Shown here: positions 35,021 to 45,394 of the stretch, in pieces
How the letters are laid out: each line of letters starts with the position of its first letter
Position numbering within the stretch: position 1 is the first letter of the stretch
Assembly (NCBI RefSeq): GCF_000143415.4
Contig: NW_003314335.1
Span: forward strand, 340,113-404,112
DNA from: Selaginella moellendorffii
Lineage: Eukaryota > Streptophyta > Lycopodiopsida > Selaginellales > Selaginellaceae
Reading direction: 5' to 3'
Length of the DNA: 64,000 nucleotides
Translations under genes and position numbers: made by a program
Notes under the pieces: model-generated
The model's input: the letters and a program-made list of their open reading frames with translations, nothing else
Told to the model about the DNA's origin: nothing
Database searches by the model: none

Positions 35021-35620
35021 TACATGCTGTGCCTCAAACGAAGCGCACGCTGTGTATGGGGTGACATGCGTTGTTAACCATCAATACAATCCCGCGTCCC
35101 CGTGGTGTCGTGTCGACAACCCTAGGGTAGGGTAGTAGAGTAATGATTAGATACCTCGAGCAGTTTTTGTAAAGCCACCGTTTATGGGAATCATTTTGTT
35201 TTAGGGTTACCAAAACAGAGTACCCTAATCTGTTTAGGGTTCTCATTTATTTTTAGGTTACGTCGTGCCACCTTTTTTAACCACGTCCAGAATATTCTGT
35301 CACCCTTTCTTTTGACGTTGGTTCTTAGGAATATCCGGATAGTATACGATATGCATACCACGTGATTTTTAGCGACTGATACGTAGCATAGGGAATATAC
35401 ATATCCGTATGTATATAATATATACCATATCATTCACGGCATTGTGACGCTCTTATATCAGGAAGCCATTGTATTACCTTATCTTTTTTACAAAGCGATA
35501 AAGGTAATATGGCTTTGTTTAATGCCTTAATTATAATGTTTTTAAGGCGATTAAACGAAAAACCGTTATTCATGAATTTTCCTATTAATTTTTTTAATTT
35601 CTGCTAAGAGATTTTGTTCC
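35021..35620 (-). repeat. Pseudo-LTR, left copy
   Basis: About 600 bp, matching 40098-40672 with small indels. It contains telomere-like units (TTTTAGGGTTACC; GTTTAGGGTT) and ends near TTTTGTTCC. It overlaps the end of the RT coding region. Seven Ts at 35590-35596, against six in the other copy, break the reading frame here. Confidence 0.8.
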
Positions 35621-35789
35621 TCTGAGCAAAGATAAAAAAGTAGTAGGACCTGACCCACGATAATTTTATAAGAATTATTCTTAGGTCGATTCGAATCAAA
35701 GTGGACAAACTGGCAAATAGAAAAAGATAAATGATCCCTTTTATCATATTTGCTAGTAGTGAAAGAACCAGTTTCTTTGTCGTTAATTT

Positions 35790-37523
35790 TTAAATTAAGA
35801 CTAAGAAAATTGATGTTACCACACCATAGCGTATTTTGATTGGGTCAATCATCGTTTGTTCAATCAACAAAAACTGCAGTGGGTAAATCCAGTACGGGTT
35901 TGACTTGACGCGCGGTTGGTCAGGGTCCAGAAACCGTAGGATCTGTGGGTTGTTAAGGACCGTTAAATCGTCCATGTAGCGAGAAGCGTCTTTGAACAAA
36001 ATCAAGGCTTCCGTATCTCCCAGTCGTTCTAGTCGTTTTATGAAGTTGGATTCATAAAAACACAGATATAAGTTACACCATAGCGGTGAACATGAAAAAC
36101 CCATGGGGATTCCCACAACTTGTTTCCAGACTTTGTTACCGAGTTGAACAAATGTATGGCTAATAGCCCAGGTGTTCCAGAGAATGAGAGTATCGGCATC
36201 AACGCGTATAGCAGTTTTAGTGCGAGCGGAGGCCAACTTCCACTGCGCCGAGAACTTGCCATTCCGATTATGAAGAAACAGGACTTGGCGCTTTTTGCGT
36301 TTAAGCTGCCAAGCTCTGTTAATGAGCTTGGTTAAGACGTTTATCAAGCCGTCTGGTCCATTAAGTGGAATCGCTTCATAACATCTTGATATATCCCCAG
36401 AGAAGGCACAATAAACGCGCTCGGGGAGATTGATGGAGAACTCCGCCATTGAGGAGAGTGTCCAGAAGCAGTTAGTCTCTGTACGTAGCAGGTTACAGAT
36501 TGCTGCATGCGAATCGTGAGCTAAGTCCAACAGGGCAGAAGAAATCTCCTGTAAGCAAGCCGTAATGGCTTTAGTGATCTCCGAAAAGATGCAGTCGGCT
36601 GCATTTGTGAGCCACCGGAGTTTGTCCTTATGAGCCTTGTATATGCACATAAGATATGGTAATTTGATCCGTTCCGGGTTGAAAGTTAGCAACACCTCCT
36701 CCTGAAGGAGCGAATTGATACATTCAACCGGTGTAGTCGCTTGTGCACTGTTATGCAGAAGCGGTTCGAAGTTGGAGCTTCGTACACGGTTCATAGCTTC
36801 CAGCCGGACGAGCCTGATACACAGGAAGGAAGGAGTGTTGGCAGCCTTGTCCGTTCCCGCGATATACAGGTGTTTTTGGAGCCACTGGATACGAGCAGTA
36901 GTAGCCTCGTGGTCCCAAGTATCGGCCGGGGCGTTGATATCGCCGGACAAGGCACTTGATACAGCGTTTTTGATCAGCCGCTTGACAAGCGGAAACTTGT
37001 CCTGGTCCCAGATGCAGGTGAGATCCGGAGATTTTTGGATCAGATCCAGCCACCCGTGATTGAGTTCCGTTAAAATACGCTCCTTATGCACTGGGCAAAG
37101 GGAAATATGATTAAGTCCTTTGTCAAGCTCACATTTTAGATCTCTCCACTGAACAATAAGGCGATCAAGAGTCTTAACGTGTTTTTCAGTCTGCTCCCCC
37201 AAGGGAGAAAGGTATGGTGTAAACGCGGTGATAGCTTCACATCCACAGTCCGGGATGTTATCGGTATCAAATTCACAAAAGACTTCTACTGGTTTGTAAA
37301 GCAAAGAGCGTATCTCATTCTGGTAGGTCCAGCCAAAAACCATATTATCATCAAAGGAAACCATAGGTAGGTTCATTTGAATGAGTATATCTTTGTATAG
37401 CGTCTTTGGTTTTATCAACTCAAATCCACGACTAATATAGTTGAGATGGACGTAAACCTTAGTTTCATCAACGATATTTTCAATCCTGAATCGTCCGGCT
37501 TGGTTCCGGATGATTTTTTTCAC
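35790..37523 (-). CDS. Reverse transcriptase, Penelope-like/TERT-related
   Basis: The open frame has 577 codons. The first codon is GTG; the frame is open 21 codons further up, without ATG, so an upstream exon or fused part may be missing. In order: a CxC motif (IPDCGCEAITAF, about residue 90), a helical thumb-like region, LPYLMCIYKAHKDKLRWLT, motif A GDISRCYEAIPL (about 380), motif B GIPMGFSCSPLWCNLYL (about 470) and motif C RYMDDLTVLNN (about 517) with both catalytic aspartates. The frame ends early: shifted one base near 35825, the family tail continues (INFLSLNLKIND, then SKYDKRDHLSF). Catalytic residues are intact, so decay is recent. It would copy the element's RNA at a nicked or terminal DNA end. 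Confidence 0.7.
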   Translation of the reverse strand: MKKIIRNQAGRFRIENIVDETKVYVHLNYISRGFELIKPKTLYKDILIQMNLPMVSFDDNMVFGWTYQNEIRSLLYKPVEVFCEFDTDNIPDCGCEAITAFTPYLSPLGEQTEKHVKTLDRLIVQWRDLKCELDKGLNHISLCPVHKERILTELNHGWLDLIQKSPDLTCIWDQDKFPLVKRLIKNAVSSALSGDINAPADTWDHEATTARIQWLQKHLYIAGTDKAANTPSFLCIRLVRLEAMNRVRSSNFEPLLHNSAQATTPVECINSLLQEEVLLTFNPERIKLPYLMCIYKAHKDKLRWLTNAADCIFSEITKAITACLQEISSALLDLAHDSHAAICNLLRTETNCFWTLSSMAEFSINLPERVYCAFSGDISRCYEAIPLNGPDGLINVLTKLINRAWQLKRKKRQVLFLHNRNGKFSAQWKLASARTKTAIRVDADTLILWNTWAISHTFVQLGNKVWKQVVGIPMGFSCSPLWCNLYLCFYESNFIKRLERLGDTEALILFKDASRYMDDLTVLNNPQILRFLDPDQPRVKSNPYWIYPLQFLLIEQTMIDPIKIRYGVVTSIFLVLI

Positions 37524-37726
37524 AACCTTGTAGTAAGCACATAGAATTAGAGAGAATACTGAATGACAAGGGGCGTATTTTATATATCAGACAAGACAAA
37601 ATATATAAGTACGCCGTGCGCAATGTATATATAATAACAAGGTATTACAGGGATACATTGGACACTTGGGAACATGTTTCTTTTTTCCTTAAGGCCAGAG
37701 AGCCATCAGAAAGAAAACAACTGATT

Positions 37727-38485
37727 CTAGGTTGCCTTGGGGCCTCGGCCTCCACGGCCCTTTGTTCCACCTCCACCTCGTCCGCGATTCCAGTTTGTGC
37801 GCGGACTTGCTTTCTTGTGGCGTTTGTCAGGCGGTACCTCATGTTCATTGTCGCTGTCGATGGCCTTGGCTTTTGCTTTGGCAGGACTCGCCGCCTTCTG
37901 TGCCGTGTTGCCAGATTGAGGCTGCGCTTTCTTCTTCGTCGATGGAGTAAGTGGAGTGCTGTATGGTTTTGCTCTGACTGGAGTGACCTCCTCAAGGATG
38001 GAAGAGTAAGTCTCCGTGATGACCGGTTCCAGAGCCTGTTCTCGGAGAAAGTTTCCAAGATGTCGAGGCAGTAAAATCTCCTCAATCCTGGTCTTTGCCG
38101 GTCCCGCAGGTACACAAGTGATAGAAGTGCGAGATGGCTTTGCAAGAACTTGCTTCGCGCCAGCTTGAGTCCACCCGGAGATCTTCAGGCCAACCGCAAT
38201 TTGCAATACATACGTTTCCAGGTTCCGCAGGAAATCCAGGAAAGCAATAACCCTGTCAACCTTGCGCGGTTCATCAGGAAAATAATCCTCCAGGTGATTC
38301 ATGATGAACCAGAGCACACAGTCCAGCCAAGCCAGAATGCGACCAATGTGGCAGCCAGGGCGCTCGTTGAAGCAGGAACACTTGACAAAAGGGCGGAGCT
38401 GGCTCCAAAGTATGGAGGTGGTTGCTCCTTCAGCTCTTAGCGTGGTAGCCCATTTCTTGCACCACACAAATAGCTGGTTGATCAC
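37727..38485 (-). CDS. Basic Gly/Arg-rich protein upstream of the RT (unknown)
   Basis: A frame of 252 codons, starting at GTG after a TGA. The N-terminal 110 residues are globular-looking (PGCHIGRILAWLDCVLWF; RVIAFLDFLRNLETYVLQ). The C-terminus is low-complexity and basic (KKKAQPQSGNTAQKA, then RGRGGGGTKGRGGRG), the kind of tail that binds nucleic acid. It lies 203 bp upstream of the RT frame on the same strand, so it may be an ORF1 or Gag-like protein of the same element. It could also be a host gene exon caught between the repeats. No homology recognised. Confidence 0.45.
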   Translation of the reverse strand: MINQLFVWCKKWATTLRAEGATTSILWSQLRPFVKCSCFNERPGCHIGRILAWLDCVLWFIMNHLEDYFPDEPRKVDRVIAFLDFLRNLETYVLQIAVGLKISGWTQAGAKQVLAKPSRTSITCVPAGPAKTRIEEILLPRHLGNFLREQALEPVITETYSSILEEVTPVRAKPYSTPLTPSTKKKAQPQSGNTAQKAASPAKAKAKAIDSDNEHEVPPDKRHKKASPRTNWNRGRGGGGTKGRGGRGPKAT

Positions 38486-38543
38486 AGTTCATGCCAAAGT
38501 CGCGGGAAGACCATGTGCCCAACGGGACCTTTTTCCTTTGTAA

Positions 38544-38964
38544 TCAAGTATCAGCGTCAATAGGGGAAAAGATACCAACCGGCATACCTTCTTGCCAAAG
38601 TTTGTAATCGATGCCTTCCAACGTGGAGAATTTTTCCATGACTTGAGGGGAGCCGAACGGGTACCGCCAAAGAGAACGGTCGCGAAACGGATCGTGCCTC
38701 GGAGTTTCGCCGGCGATTACATCCCATTTCAGTGGTTTCTTCTCCATGACGATGTGAAAAGTTAGTGTCCACCATGCATTGACATCGACTTGAGCAAAGA
38801 GCGTGAGGGGCCTGCTCCACCTCGATGATACGTAACAGAGCTTCTCTGTTGCGGGCTCCAATGAGAAGGAGGCAGTGCTGGACCCAGGGGACTGGAGCGT
38901 ACATTTCATCCGCACACCCGAGTTCCTGAATCTCGTCCAGCCAGAAGGAGTTCTGCCACCAGAA
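38544..38964 (-). CDS. Possible upstream exon of unknown protein
   Basis: After a good acceptor (TTTTTTTCTGGTGGCAG, ending about 38965), an open frame gives about 140 codons with ordinary composition: MKCTLQSPGSSTASFSLEP, VDVNAWWTLTFHIVMEKK, LWRYPFGSPQVMEKFSTLEG and an end at IDADT. Strand and position suggest it belongs with the 37727-38485 frame, but a stop and about 60 bp separate them. An intron or decay is possible. A second frame through the same bases is less convincing. Confidence 0.35.
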
Positions 38965-40097
38965 AAAAAGAGACGTATGATCAGAATGAATCTTTTTTTG
39001 AGAAATAAAGCAGAAAAAAAGAAGAGGCATGATGAGCGAAGCCGCGAAGCGGTACGACCGTCTCCGTCGTAACACAGCAAGGCCCCGCCGCTGCTTCATC
39101 TCCCATCCGTACTTTTTCCAAGAATCTCATAATCCATGTGGTCATACAGAACGAACAAACCTACAGGGAAGAGAAATACCTGTAGGAGAGGACGTTAGCG
39201 ACTAGTCATGAAAAATAATTTTTTCAAGGCTAAACAATGCAATCTAGTTCACATTAGCCGAAAATCCCATCGGGTAATGATCTCCAGAGCCTGAGGTCTG
39301 CAAGATGTGAAGCCAGCAGTGTTACACGAAAAAAGATGTGCATGCCGGAGGATGAAAGTCAAAAGAATGCAAACGGTGAGCGGTAGTGAACAACCTCGTG
39401 TTCTTGAGTCAAGTCGTCCGGCTCAGGGACGTCCGCCATGTCCGGGGTTAAAGCGATAGTGCCGTCGGCATGACTACCGCCATTCTTTTCCTTGCAAGTC
39501 GCCGCTACAACCAGAAAATGTGATTTTCTTAGTAACGAGCGAAAAACAGCCGGTTTGTTACCTTGACACGCTGAGCACCGATACGGCGGGTTTTGGGATC
39601 AGATCGACATCAAAACAGAAGTCAAGTGCCTACACGGGGAAGAAAGCGAGCTACTGAGAAGCATACGGATTTCAACCACAAAACAAACCTTGCTGATGAT
39701 CGCCGAGGCGAACCGTCATCCAGAGGAAGGAAGTAATACATCCTAGCCTTATAAATGATACAACATATAGGAGAATTCTTGCAAAACCAACAATTGAATT
39801 CAATAATAATAGTGTCATGGGCAAGAGGATTAATTGTAAGCCCATCAAAAAATATAAAATTTTTGCAACTATTTTGATCGCATCTGGGCGGGCGCTAGCG
39901 AACAAACAACAGACGAAGACGCCGCCCGCGCGAGTAAGCAAGAAAACAAAAACCACTTCGTAGCGCGGTGAACTGGGCGAAGGCGCCGAGTGCGCCTCGT
40001 CGGAAGATTGCAGGAGTGAAGTGCCATGGCTTTGCATGCCTCTTGCCTAAGTAGGGCAAGAGATAAGATCAGCCACGGCGTGAAGTCCTGGCATGAG
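38965..40097 (-). other. 5' region of the RT unit, no supported gene
   Basis: It contains poly-A/T stretches and GC-rich segments with short minus-strand frames (for example 39672-40037, hydrophobic C-terminus). None has recognisable motifs. In the orientation of the RT this is the 5' part of the element. Confidence 0.35.
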
Positions 40098-40672
40098 TAC
40101 ACGCCGTGCCTCAAACGAAGCGCGCGCCGTGTATGGGGCGACGTGCGTTGTTAACCATCAATACAATCCCCCGTCCCCGTGGTGTCGTGTCGACAACCCT
40201 AGGGTAGGGGAGTAGAGTAATCCTCGAGCAGTTTTTGTAAAGCCACCATTTATGGGAATCAGGGTTACCAAAACAGAGTACCCTAATCTGTTTAGGGTTC
40301 TCATTTATTTTTAGGTTAACCTTTTTTAACCACGTCCAGAATATTCTGTCACCACCTTTGTGTCGTCACCTTTCTTTTGACGTTGGTTCTTAGGAATATC
40401 CGGATAGTATACGATACGCATACCACGTGATTTTAGCGACTGATACGTAGCATAGGGAATATACATATCCGTATGTATATAATATATCCCAGCATTGTGA
40501 CGCTCTTATATCAGGAAGCCATTGTATTACCTTATCTTTTTTACAAAGCGATAAAGGTAATACGGCTTTGTTTAATGCCTTAATTATAATGTTTTTAAGG
40601 CGATTAAACGAAAAACCGTTATTCATGAATTTTCCTATTAATTTTTTAATTTCTGCTAAGAGATTTTGTTCC
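40098..40672 (-). repeat. Pseudo-LTR, right copy (5'-truncated tail of a second RT element)
   Basis: About 575 bp, matching 35021-35620. Its minus strand holds an intact RT C-terminus (LEQNLLAEIKKLIGKF; FNRLKNIIIKALNKAV), with six Ts where the left copy has seven. The boundary at TTTTGTTCC is abrupt: right of it lies unrelated sequence. Confidence 0.78.
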
Positions 40673-40677
40673 AACAA

Positions 40678-41862
40678 AGGAGCTTTCCGGTGGAGAGCAG
40701 GAAGAGAGACATTTCGGGAGTGAGTTCTTGATTGAGCTCTACGGTCGGATGGTGGATGCTCGTGTTTGATCGTTTGGTTTAGCGATTGTGGTTATCTCCA
40801 TCGAGGGGCCTCACAAGCGCTCCATTTGCCAGAACCTTGTGACATTTCCTTGAGGAGTACTTGATATGTAGGTTACTAAATAAAGTGATTTGCAAGAAGG
40901 TGACAAATTTAGCAGCTTAGTTTTGAGTTTACAGAGGAAGATTGCTAGCGATGCAGTGACTTCAAGCGCTTCACTCACACTGTACATAGATTCGAAGTTG
41001 TAGAACATAAAAACTTCTTTAAAAAAATAAAATTCTCAAAGATTTACTTTCAAAAAGCTTATATGTGGAAGTCCTTGCCATCACCCTCACCCTCTCCTCC
41101 ACCGCACAATTCTGCCTGAGTCAAATCCTCAAAAGGACCAAGAAATCAACCCAAAAAAATCAACTTTTCGGAATTCAGATTAAAAAGAAGACGGAAGGAT
41201 ATGTTGTTAAGCTCGAAATAAGTATCCATCATATAATGAAGAAAATCATAACAGATCACAGCTGATATTACACACCATAGGAAACTTAAATACTAGCAGC
41301 CTTGCTGAAAAAATCACGCCAATCTAAAAACGAATCATCTTACGTGATAGTTGGAAGCGACGGACGATGAAATAAAAAGAAGAGAAATGGAAGTAAAAAG
41401 AAAATGTTAAAACCAAAACTGAAGCCAAAACATGAAGCTAAAAAAGGTGGTGGTGAAGAATGATGATGCCTGTGAAGAATGTGCTGGAGGAAGATGATGG
41501 TGTAGACCTATAGAACCTCTTCCATTTCTGTGCACCTCCACAGAAAGAGACTGCAACCTAAACGCCTCTGCAAATCACTGGTTTTCATCGTAGTCATTCT
41601 GATTGGAATGTCTGGCCCTAAAACCTCAATCTCTCACATGCAACGGTTTGGATTTTTTTTCCGATCGAATGGCTGGGATTCTCTTAATCCAAAAGTTTAT
41701 TTATATTCTAACTAGTATTATAAATAAACTTTGGATTAAGAGAATCCAAGAATATTCTTTAGAATATGCCAGGCATTTTCTAGTATCTTCTAGATAGACT
41801 ACAGCATTTTGTTTTGTTTTGTTTTGTTTTTTTTTCTTCTGACGGATAGGTTTAGAGCAAGA
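40678..41862. other. Upstream region of the gene at 41863
   Basis: No gene supported. It holds A/T-rich tracts and a near-perfect hairpin (41676-41747). Short frames such as 41065-41265 have no recognisable content. Confidence 0.4.
41676..41747. repeat. 29-30 bp inverted repeat (hairpin)
   Basis: The left arm at 41676-41705 begins GGATTCTCTTAATCCAAAAG. The right arm 41719-41747 is its reverse complement with one A missing. The loop is 13 bases. A further palindrome AAGAATATTCTT follows (41748-41759). The pair lies 116 bp upstream of a start codon and could be a small foldback element or a structured leader. Confidence 0.8.
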
Positions 41863-43140
41863 ATGAAGCGTAAGTCTTCTTTTCTGGTGACGGCCTCATC
41901 GATGACTCGAACCGACTTCCGATTGGCGCATCCTCTAGTGACTGTGAGGCCAGGCAGCGTAGTCAAATTCGATTTTGAAGCTGATGAGGATGAAAGGGGC
42001 AAGGTTCTCAAAATCAACAAGGTGGACCTGGAGCTACTTGATTATTTCATGCAGGATCATTTGTATCCCGCTATGCAGAAGGCGGCATGGTGCTATCGGC
42101 GGAGGACGAACGAAAATAAAATCAGCGCCCTTGCGTCGGCTTTCTTCCCAGTCTTCACTTTCCTCTCCCCTAGAGCAAGCGACGCAGATTTGCTCAGGCC
42201 CTATGAGCAGGGTGATCCCCTTTTGGATAGTGTTAATGAGATAGCGGCACAGGAGGCGTCGAGCAGCAATGGGGAGCAGGTCATGATTGACGGGCAGAGT
42301 CGGGAAAAGCTTGAGTGGGTGCAGGAAGATGGTGCTGATCTAGGTCCTCGACAAGCAGTTGATTTTAGAGGTTACGCATCGCTCATCGCAGATGAATCTT
42401 CAGAAACCAACGAGTCGATGAGCATCCTCATTTGCGATGCTAAGCAGAAAAACTTCATCTGGGAACCAGACACGAACGAAAATTCAGATCTTTACCAACT
42501 ATGCGACTATACATGCTGTGCTGCGGTTCCTAACATCGACAGTGGAAGATTCAAGCCAATCCATATGTTGGTTTTAGCTGATGGTGATTATGGGGTTGCA
42601 GTCCTCCATGTGGAAGGATACTTAGGGGTTGGCAGGGATAATGTGATCACAGACGCAGCGTTTGATGTCTTCCTCGGCCACATGGAGGCAAAGGTGAGTT
42701 TTTTTAATAGTTTTTTTTTGCTTCTTTTTTTGTATTTTCAGGAAAACAAGGGGGACCAATGGAAAAGCTTGAACGATCAGGAGAAAGCGTATATTCGTGA
42801 AAAGTACCAAATCACCCTGAACAAAAGCAGGTTGAGGATGCAAAAACTACACATGGTCAGCGACATCCCCGTGGACAGAAAACTTGTGGTAGGGGAAATC
42901 AACTTCTATCCTCTCGCCAGAATCTGGACGAAGTTCCCCATTGCTTACCCCAGCCAGAGGTGGAGTACGGACGACTACATTTTTATTGCTGGGATGCTGC
43001 GGGTGCTCTTTGGAGATAGAGTCTTGTTATGGAAAAAACAAACTCTGGAGGCAATCGCTGCATCCAGGAATTCGGAGTTGGTCAGTCTCGGACGTCAGCT
43101 TCCAATCTTCCCACCCGACGTCGTTAAAAGTGCTGACTAG
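41863..43140 (+). CDS. Two-exon protein of unknown family (409 aa)
   Basis: Exons 41863-42693 and 42742-43140 flank a 48-bp GT-AG intron. Start at ATG 41863-41865 (MKRKSSFLVTASSMTRTDF). An upstream in-frame non-ATG extension over T-rich sequence is unlikely. The protein is hydrophilic and of even composition. Landmarks are VSVRPGSVV-like VTVRPGSVVKFDFEADEDE near residue 28, DFRGYASLIADESSETNES, HMLVLADGDYGVAVLHVEGY, LSRLRMQKLHM-like KSRLRMQKLHMVSDIPVDR and a C-terminal half rich in aromatic residues. No signal peptide or membrane segment. I do not recognise the family. It stands alone among transposons, so it may be lineage-specific or transposon-derived. The intron is a multiple of three with no stop, so the unspliced form also stays open. 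Confidence 0.62.
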   Translation: MKRKSSFLVTASSMTRTDFRLAHPLVTVRPGSVVKFDFEADEDERGKVLKINKVDLELLDYFMQDHLYPAMQKAAWCYRRRTNENKISALASAFFPVFTFLSPRASDADLLRPYEQGDPLLDSVNEIAAQEASSSNGEQVMIDGQSREKLEWVQEDGADLGPRQAVDFRGYASLIADESSETNESMSILICDAKQKNFIWEPDTNENSDLYQLCDYTCCAAVPNIDSGRFKPIHMLVLADGDYGVAVLHVEGYLGVGRDNVITDAAFDVFLGHMEAKVSFFNSFFLLLFLYFQENKGDQWKSLNDQEKAYIREKYQITLNKSRLRMQKLHMVSDIPVDRKLVVGEINFYPLARIWTKFPIAYPSQRWSTDDYIFIAGMLRVLFGDRVLLWKKQTLEAIAASRNSELVSLGRQLPIFPPDVVKSAD

Positions 43141-45394
43141 TCTTTGTTTTGTTCGTAGTCAATATCGGAGTTCAGTTCTCATCAGGCCTGTGACAAAATT
43201 GATGATCAATCCTTTTCTTGTTTTCTTTACACGAGCTCGTCCTGTTCGATTGCTATGATCTACTAATCCTCGTCTTGTTGCCTTTTATTGATTCTGATTA
43301 AAATGTTACTTTTTGTGTTGGCATCAACGAACTGATGGAGAAATGGATGAATTAAAATCCTTCCATTACGTACTTATATTAAACTAAGCATCAGAATTAG
43401 TACAAATATTTGTTGCTTTGAAACATGCTTCTCCGCCTTGCACCCCATCAAATATTGAACAACGCCCAAACTCGCAGCCTTCTTCCCCTCCATCACCAGC
43501 TTGTTCACAAAACCCCTCGTCACTCTCACCCAGCAGAAAGCTCGCATATCTCCCCTCCAAAACAATCCCCACACATCTCATCACCGCCTCCAGCGACGGC
43601 ACAAGCTTGCGCCCCTCCCGCTAGCACTCGAGTGATTCCGAGTGATGGCGACTATGACTGAGGCTCCGACCATGAGGTCAAGTGAGAGCGAGGACACGGA
43701 AGCGGTAAAATGCAAAGTGCTGGGAGGCTGAGGCCGATGCTCTACTCGATGGAAAGCTAAGTGTAAATATGGCTACAGCTGTAAGTTCCACTCAAGGGAT
43801 TGAGTGAGGCTGGCTATGGTTGTGTGAACACCTAGTTAGTGGGTGATGGAGGATAACTAGCAAGCGGAAGAGTCAAAGGACCAGAATCACTGCTGCGATA
43901 GAGAGCTACGGCAAGGCAAGTGTGGTGACTTGAGTCCTTAGCAGTTTGAGTGCTTCAAACTTAAGTGTTGAGGGTCATAAATTCCAGTGAGCCAGAGTGC
44001 TATTGGTGGACCGCACGGCTGAGGACCTGTGTGAGCTGAGGCTACGGATGTTCTCCCTAGAAACAGCGGTGTGGTTTTTAGCTAAGGCCGAGGTGGTTTT
44101 CGGTCTGATCTTGGAACTCCGAAAGGAGGTTTGCCGGCTGAGTTGAGGATACTGATATTTGGTGTTGGGTGCACAGCATCTACTTGGTTAGGTATGAATG
44201 TTCTGTGGGGTGCTGGAGTGTGTAGACTTATCCGGGTGATTCCGGACGGACCTCACACTTAGGTATTAGCGATCAGAAGGTTCAGAATAACCGGGGAATT
44301 CATACCTAGTATCCGAGCGACGTGGGCGCCGTGAGGCAAATGTTGATGGACTTGTGGGAGGGGGAACCCTCATTGAGGGGGTCCCTTTATAAGTAGCTAA
44401 GGCAGTGAGTGTGCACTGATGTATTCTGCTACGGTGGAGTTCTCAGTCTGAGTTCTTGCTAGCTGGAAGCTGGATATGGAAAGACGGGAGGAAGGAGTAG
44501 TGACCTTCTTCTTATTGGGACTTAAGGAGTTCTAAAGGTAGGCAGGTGAGCATGCTCACTCTGCTAGAAAAACCTTTGGGAAGTTGCAAAGTGTGGGAGC
44601 AGTCGGCTGCCAAGGCCAATTGCCTCGCTTATGTATCTTCGTCCTTAACGACTAAGTGTCTGGAAGTACTAGTGGATGGAGAAGGCTAAGGGTAGGCCAA
44701 GGTGCACCTGTGTACTGGTTTCAACTTAGCAGAGATCCAGCTTATTACCCAAGAGTTTATCGCCCGAAAAGTCGATTGAGTGGTGAGGTAAATCCTTGAC
44801 CACCGTGGGCTCTGGTGAATGAGTGGCGGGGTGTGTCCCGACCACCATAAGCTAAAAACGAGAAAGTTAAAATCCGCAAGAACGAAAATAAGTAGTTCCC
44901 GGAGCTAAGGCACGGCTCCTGTTGTCTCGAGTAAAGGGAAGAACGGTTAAGCGTTCACTCAGTTGGCAAGAGAACCCATGAGGTTGAGCTTTGAGTGAAC
45001 GAAGGAATTGACGCCCTGAAGAGGTAGTGAAGAGAATCCCCGTGAGAAGAACAGTCAGGCAGGACCTGGCTTTAAAGCGATTATATAAACCACTTGGGAC
45101 GCCCAAGTCAGTGAGGTGGGCTGGCGTATGTGCTATGAGTGCAAGGGGTCCAAGGGGTAGAGATAAAAGAATTGACGGGTCCCTTGTCGAGAGAGAGACG
45201 GTGGGTGATAAGAAAGTGCCCTGGATAGTCTAGTGCTAGGTCTCATGAGTTCCAATGTGGTGATTGGTGAGAGACTTTCATGAGGTGCCTTTTTATGTGA
45301 TCGAGGGCACTGTGACTAGCGTACCAGCTACTTTGGGGAGCAGCTTGGCTTTTCCAGGTGCAGGCTAGTCACAACTATGTGACTTGGTACTCTG
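43141..45394. other. Repeat-like region without supported genes
   Basis: The first 250 bp are probable 3' flank of the preceding gene. From about 43650 the sequence is G/A-rich on the plus strand with stops in all frames, and leads into the Ty3/gypsy RT remnant at 45395. It is probably decayed gag-protease or leader sequence of that element, but I cannot show this. Confidence 0.35.

Larger units (their letters stand above)
35021..40677 (-). mobile_element. Penelope-like (TERT-related) retroelement unit with pseudo-LTRs
   Basis: A 577-codon reverse transcriptase frame (35790-37523) lies between two direct copies of one 3'-end sequence, 35021-35620 and 40098-40672. The right copy contains the C-terminal codons of the RT. 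It is therefore the 5'-truncated tail of another copy abutting the start of this one, the tandem (pseudo-LTR) arrangement known for Penelope-like elements. There are no TG..CA LTR ends and no gag-protease-integrase. The RT has a CxC motif before its core, reported for the N-terminal-endonuclease Naiad/Chlamys group that occurs in spikemosses. I see no GIY-YIG nuclease here. The left junction falls in the Ty3/gypsy RNase H. Confidence 0.62.

Noticed and set aside
35021-35620. Hammerhead ribozyme in the pseudo-LTR
   Set aside because: The only near match (CTGATACG) lacks the CUGAUGA and GAAA core on either strand.
43384-43602. Short minus-strand frame downstream of the unknown gene
   Set aside because: No recognisable domain or splice signal. 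Two overlapping frames look equally plausible, so neither is supported.
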